64,000 nt of DNA, taken from NCBI GenBank assembly GCA_032158295.1, contig CM063246.1:19340991-19404990 (forward strand), read 5' to 3'. Numbering within the stretch: the stretch's first letter is position 1; every line of letters starts with the position of its first letter. The translations under genes were made by a program, and so were the position numbers. The notes below the pieces were generated by a model. That model had not been told where the DNA came from. It was given only the letters and a program-made list of their open reading frames with translations, and did no database searches. This DNA is from Pycnopodia helianthoides (lineage: Eukaryota > Echinodermata > Asteroidea > Forcipulatida > Asteriidae). Shown here in pieces: positions 60,274 through 64,000 of this stretch.

Positions 60274-62754
60274 TTACTTATTCCTTGGAGTAAATCGGAG
60301 TGTCATTCCCTTCTCTGGAAGAATCAGTCCATGTTTGCCAATGTTCGGTGGAATCTGGTGGTGAAATAATGAAAATGAACGTGAAAGTATTAAACTCAGT
60401 ATCACAAAATAGACCTTGCCACTGACATCGTCTGAGTAGGGCGCCCTCGGCTAGATGCCAAAAGAAGGTTGCTCAATGGCCCATCCCGTGCATCGCGTAC
60501 AGTGATGTGCGTTTTCAATTACCTCATCATCCTTTTAGCACCAAGATGGCGCCCGATGACGTCAATTCATAAGGTCCATTGCCAGATGTTTGCACATGAA
60601 TAATAGGCAAATGTCAATGTTTGTTCCCCGATTTGTGTTAAATTAACGAAATCGATCAGTCAGGCTTTCAAAATTACTGAAATCGATCAGTCAGGCCTTC
60701 AAAATTAATGAAATCGATCAGGCAGGCCTTCAATCGGACACGATCATAGTTGCAAGATTAACACTTTTATGGGTTCTTACTTGAAAAAACAAAATCTTCC
60801 TACACAACTTATTGTCACAATGACCTTGACGTCATCACTCCCCCCCCCCTCGATCAGTCTTGGTTGCGGCACTTTGCGAGTATCCCTTGTGCTACATTTA
60901 CGGGTTCTTTCTTTGAAAAAATAATCACCCTACACAACTTATTGACATAATGAACCTGACGTCATCACCCACGACCAATCTTGGTTGGTCCATGGAGGAA
61001 GAAAATAGACTGGGCGATGTGACTTCTATTTTCTTCCTCCATGGTTGGTCATTTTGTGAGTATCCCTTGTGCTACTGCGCAGTGTGCATTTTGTGTGACG
61101 CGCGCGTGGCATTGAGACGCGCACTATGTCTTTACAGCCACGCAGGCTGAATCCCAAGTTGAAACAAGACTATAACAAATCGAGTCTATACCTCCGTTTG
61201 TTGGCAGGTCTCTATGCGAAACTTCTGCAGGATACGGATCAAGACTAGCGTTATCTCCAACGTGGCGAAGCGATACCCGATGCACTTCCTTGGGCCTGCT
61301 CCAAAGGGTATCCATGACATAGGGTGCATCTTCTCTCTCTTCTCAGGTACCCACCTGTAACAGAAATGGAGATGGTATGAGTTTAATACTCTATCCCACA
61401 TATTATTAGAACTTACAGAAGTTTTGTCTAACAAACACAGCAAGTTTTTTTTGTATTACTTCTAATCACCTGTTTTGTTCATTCATAATGTATTTCCAAT
61501 TCACTATTACATAGTCGCATTATACATCACAATGAAAAGTTGAACATTCAGAAGCAAGCAAGCAATACCCCGTTCGGTGGTCGCTGCTGATGGGGACTAC
61601 CACGCAAATCGTGACAGACAGATGTTCAAAATATCTTACCGATCAGGGTCGAATTTGTACGGTTCGGGCCACGTCTCTGGGTCGTGGTGAACCACCCATA
61701 CTGGGACTTCCACCATCACACCTTTGGGGATTGGCACCCCCTTGACGACGCAGTCCGACTGACAAATGCGGTCAAACCTTTTTGGTTGAAAAAATGACAC
61801 AAATATATAAGTTAAATTACATTTTAGTTTGAACTTGCTTAATAGCGAAAGTAATGTCAGCGTGTGATTTTGTTTGTTTTGAAATCATAGTTTCTTTTAG
61901 TAAACAAATAAATATATTTTTATTGACAGATCACCATCGTGTCACTTGTACATAAAAACATGAAGACAATGAGACAGCGACCAAACATCATTTTGAGAAG
62001 TCACAGGCCAGAGTGTTGAGAGTGAATAAAATCTATGATAAATTTTAACCTAGCCATAATTGTTTCTCGTTATGGGCAAGGGTTACACATTGTCCTCGTG
62101 GTTAACTACAATCTACACCACAAAGTTTGTCACGAGACTGCATGCTCTTAAGGAGTTTGTCTGGGCTTGTTGGTTACTAAAATAATATTACATTTGGTTT
62201 GATATAACTATATATTGATAAGTATGTGTATTTATACGTATATTTGTTTCAACAAATCCAAAATTGTCAGCGCAAAAACAAGATTGTTAGAGAAGACGAG
62301 GAAAATTGGTTTTAGTTTCAATGGAAGGTAAACACCATATGAAAATTGTGTAGACAATTCGTCGGATAGCGCCCTCATTTGAGGCATCTTACTTCATCCT
62401 AGTAATTTACCGTAAGGGGGGACACACACACCGTTGCAAGGGCGGGATTTGAAGCAGGGTCCACAGACTGAGGTAAAAAGGCTCACAAAAGAACCCACAG
62501 ACACAACGAGATAAGAATTGTGAGTTTACGTACTCGATGGCCGGCGGGTACACCCGCATCGACTCGTGTAACACCATATCCAAATAAGTCAGGTCGGAGA
62601 CGTCCTGATAAATCAGCTTAGTACGATCACCGACGAGATCATCTATCTCTGCTATCAGGCGCTCCTGCACCTCTGGGTTAGTGGCCAACAAGTACGCGGT
62701 GAAGCACAGGGTTGTCGTCGTCGTTTCGTAGTTGCCAAGGAAGAAGACTATGGA
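60274..62754 (-). CDS. Cytochrome P450, CYP3/clan 3-like, 3' four exons of a paralogue
   Basis: Exons in order: 62754-62534, 61777-61640, 61354-61192, 60354-60274, with the same lengths (221, 138, 163, 81 nt) and phases as exons 10-13 of P450-A. It codes for about 200 residues: I-helix FFLGNYETTTTT, ExxR as ESMR, an FDRICQSDC segment, heme loop FGAGPRKCIG and the terminal TPRNK-stop. No frameshift or stop is seen, so purifying selection has probably acted. Changes from A are mostly conservative (KITFQD to KLIYQD, KYRIET to KFRIET). Exon 9 should begin about 190 bases upstream, but homology ends there. Either an insertion pushed the 5' exons beyond 64000 or this is a truncated duplicate. Confidence 0.9.
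60983..61050. mobile_element. 53-bp hairpin insertion with 7-8 bp target duplication
   Basis: 19-bp perfect arms (60990-61008 and 61026-61044, CCATGGAGGAAGAAAATAG) surround a 17-base loop and are flanked by GGTTGGTC on both sides. Related sequences near 60870 and 45860 lack the insertion. Confidence 0.82.
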
Positions 62755-62943
62755 CTAGAGCGGAAAGTTCAACAGATGCAGTCATGTTTAACGGCGCGTA
62801 TACAAAGGTGACAGGGAAGCAGTAAGTGCAGTTTTAAGCCCAAGAACCCCTCATTGTCATTGTGTGAGCAAGTACATACATTTCGAACCAACCGTCCCAA
62901 GTTAACTAATTTTGTTGGCATGTCAATTTAAGTGATGCTACGT

Positions 62944-63445
62944 CGGTAACAAAACCTATAATAATTATGGTTCCCTCTAACGTGCAATCAGCGTAAAGAC
63001 AACATACAATATTGGTTTAAAAAAAAAAAACACCTTAAAAAAAATGTAATTGATTCTTTCTGTCTCAGTGCTTTCCCCCGAGTGCTGGGGGAAAAAAAGC
63101 CCCAAGGAAATACTATTATTATCACACATCGGTGAAGGTAGCGAGGCACACAGGGGAAATATTTTGGGCATAGAATTTGACATACACTCTCAGAATGTCA
63201 TGAGAAATGATTTGGCTATCAATAGGGCCATCGCAGAATTTTCCTTTGAAAAAGCACAAAGAGTAACAAGCAATTTTGTAAATTTTAAAAATGGCGGCCA
63301 GTAGTTATACTACCAATATTTTTTGCAAGGGACTAACATGCGATGGCACTTCAGCCAAATGTGTTTTTAGTACCTGACTTACCAATGGTAAAACCTCCCA
63401 AACCCAAGAAGAAACAAATTATATATATTATATATATATATATAA
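62944..63445. other. Unassigned DNA where P450-B exon 9 is expected
   Basis: No P450 exon is readable here. The stretch has poly-A/T runs near 63020-63045 and an AT dinucleotide run at 63420-63445 that borders the repeat which follows. Confidence 0.55.
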
Positions 63446-64000
63446 CGGCACGTTAAACCGGAGGTCGTTGGTTCAAATCCCGCTCTAGTCAATTTTTCTT
63501 TGTTCAACCCGAAATCATTTAAAAAATATACCAAGTCAGTTTCCCTTGTGGTTTATTATTTGATATCTGATATAAAAAGTCGCATCCCCTTAAGGTGATC
63601 CCCTGTCTGCTGCTTCCCAGGTTGTATCGTTACCTGGGTGTGATCCCTGGCTACACAGCAGTTTGCGGTTGAATGGCTTCTGACAGGCACCCCCGAACAA
63701 AGATATTGACAAAATAGGGAGACCGCCAACATAGGGCTAGATAGCTCAGTTGGTAGAGCGCCGGCACGTTAAACCGGAGGTCGTTGGTTCAAATCCCGCT
63801 CTAGTCAATTTTTCTTTGTTCAACCCGAAATCATTTAAAAAATATACCAAGTCAGTTTCCCTTGTGGTTTATTATTTGATATCTGATATAAAAAGTCGCA
63901 TCCCCTTAAGGTGATCCCCTGTCTGCTGCTTCCCAGGTTGTATCGTTACCTGGGTGTGATCCCTGGCTACACAGCAGTTTGCGGTTGAATGGCTTCTGAC
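63446..64000. repeat. 316-bp tandem duplication carrying a SINE
   Basis: 63446-63682 is repeated at 63762-64000 with apparent identity. The second unit has a complete tRNA-like head (63734-63806, 73 bases), while the first is cut by the AT microsatellite inside the head. Confidence 0.92.
63734..63806 (+). repeat. tRNA-derived SINE head (Asn-like, GTT)
   Basis: It has tRNA length (73), TAGCTCAGTTGGTAGAGCG as A box, GGTTCAAATCC as B box and GTT at the anticodon position. C instead of T before the anticodon, mismatches in acceptor and T stems, and the shared tail with other copies mark it as a SINE, not a working tRNA gene. Confidence 0.72.

Larger units (their letters stand above)
59846..62943. 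repeat. Segmental duplication, copy B (P450-B 3' half plus flank)
   Basis: Partner of 44729-48084. The last four exons, three introns and over 400 bases of 3' flank are alignable. Similarity ends abruptly at ACGT (62940-62943). Confidence 0.88.

Noticed and set aside
63734..63806. Functional tRNA-Asn gene
   Set aside because: C at position 33, broken acceptor pairing and a tail shared with dispersed copies point to a SINE.

Overview
This window is animal nuclear DNA: AT-rich, gene-poor, with intron-split genes (GT-AG junctions in consistent phase) and many short interspersed repeats. Gene content (a CAP/EGF/ShKT membrane protein, a secreted-type selenoprotein glutathione peroxidase, a tandem pair of CYP3-like cytochromes P450) and the style of the small repeats (TTAAAGG-ended elements, tRNA-derived SINEs) suggest an echinoderm, perhaps a sea star. 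That placement is inference; no marker gene proves it.

Layout. 1-7750: a recent tandem array of a 2.8 kb unit, two full copies plus the tail of a third. Each unit holds a 30/60-bp minisatellite, a transposon-like segment with inverted arms made of palindromic iterons around a terminal-exon-like reading frame, and a short TTAAAGG element. 10367-20072 (+): eleven 3' exons of a membrane protein with the end of a CAP domain, EGF, ShKT, Thr/Pro linker, EGF, a SEA-like region, a furin-type site and a transmembrane segment; the CAP N-terminus is not visible. 20073-27100: intergenic, repeats only. 27378-30153 (-): complete two-exon glutathione peroxidase with in-frame TGA (selenocysteine) and a candidate SECIS downstream. 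33450-42555 (-): complete eight-exon gene for a 397-residue charged, coiled-coil-like protein that I do not recognise. 45471-56026 (-): complete 13-exon P450 of 504 residues. 60274-62754 (-): the last four exons of a second, closely similar P450; homology to the first stops exactly where the next exon is expected. 62944-64000: repeats, including a duplicated tRNA-derived SINE segment.

The genes do not form one pathway. The two P450 genes are a head-to-tail duplication covering introns and 3' flank, so each acts as an empty-site control for insertions in the other: a SINE with a 14-bp target duplication in copy A and a 53-bp hairpin insertion beside copy B. The least expected features are the 2.8 kb array with its iteron arms and breakpoint microhomology, the domain order of the CAP membrane protein, and the selenocysteine/SECIS pair, which standard gene finders tend to split at the TGA.

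All exon models were made by reading translations and splice sites by eye. Phases and lengths add up, but no transcript or database search was available.
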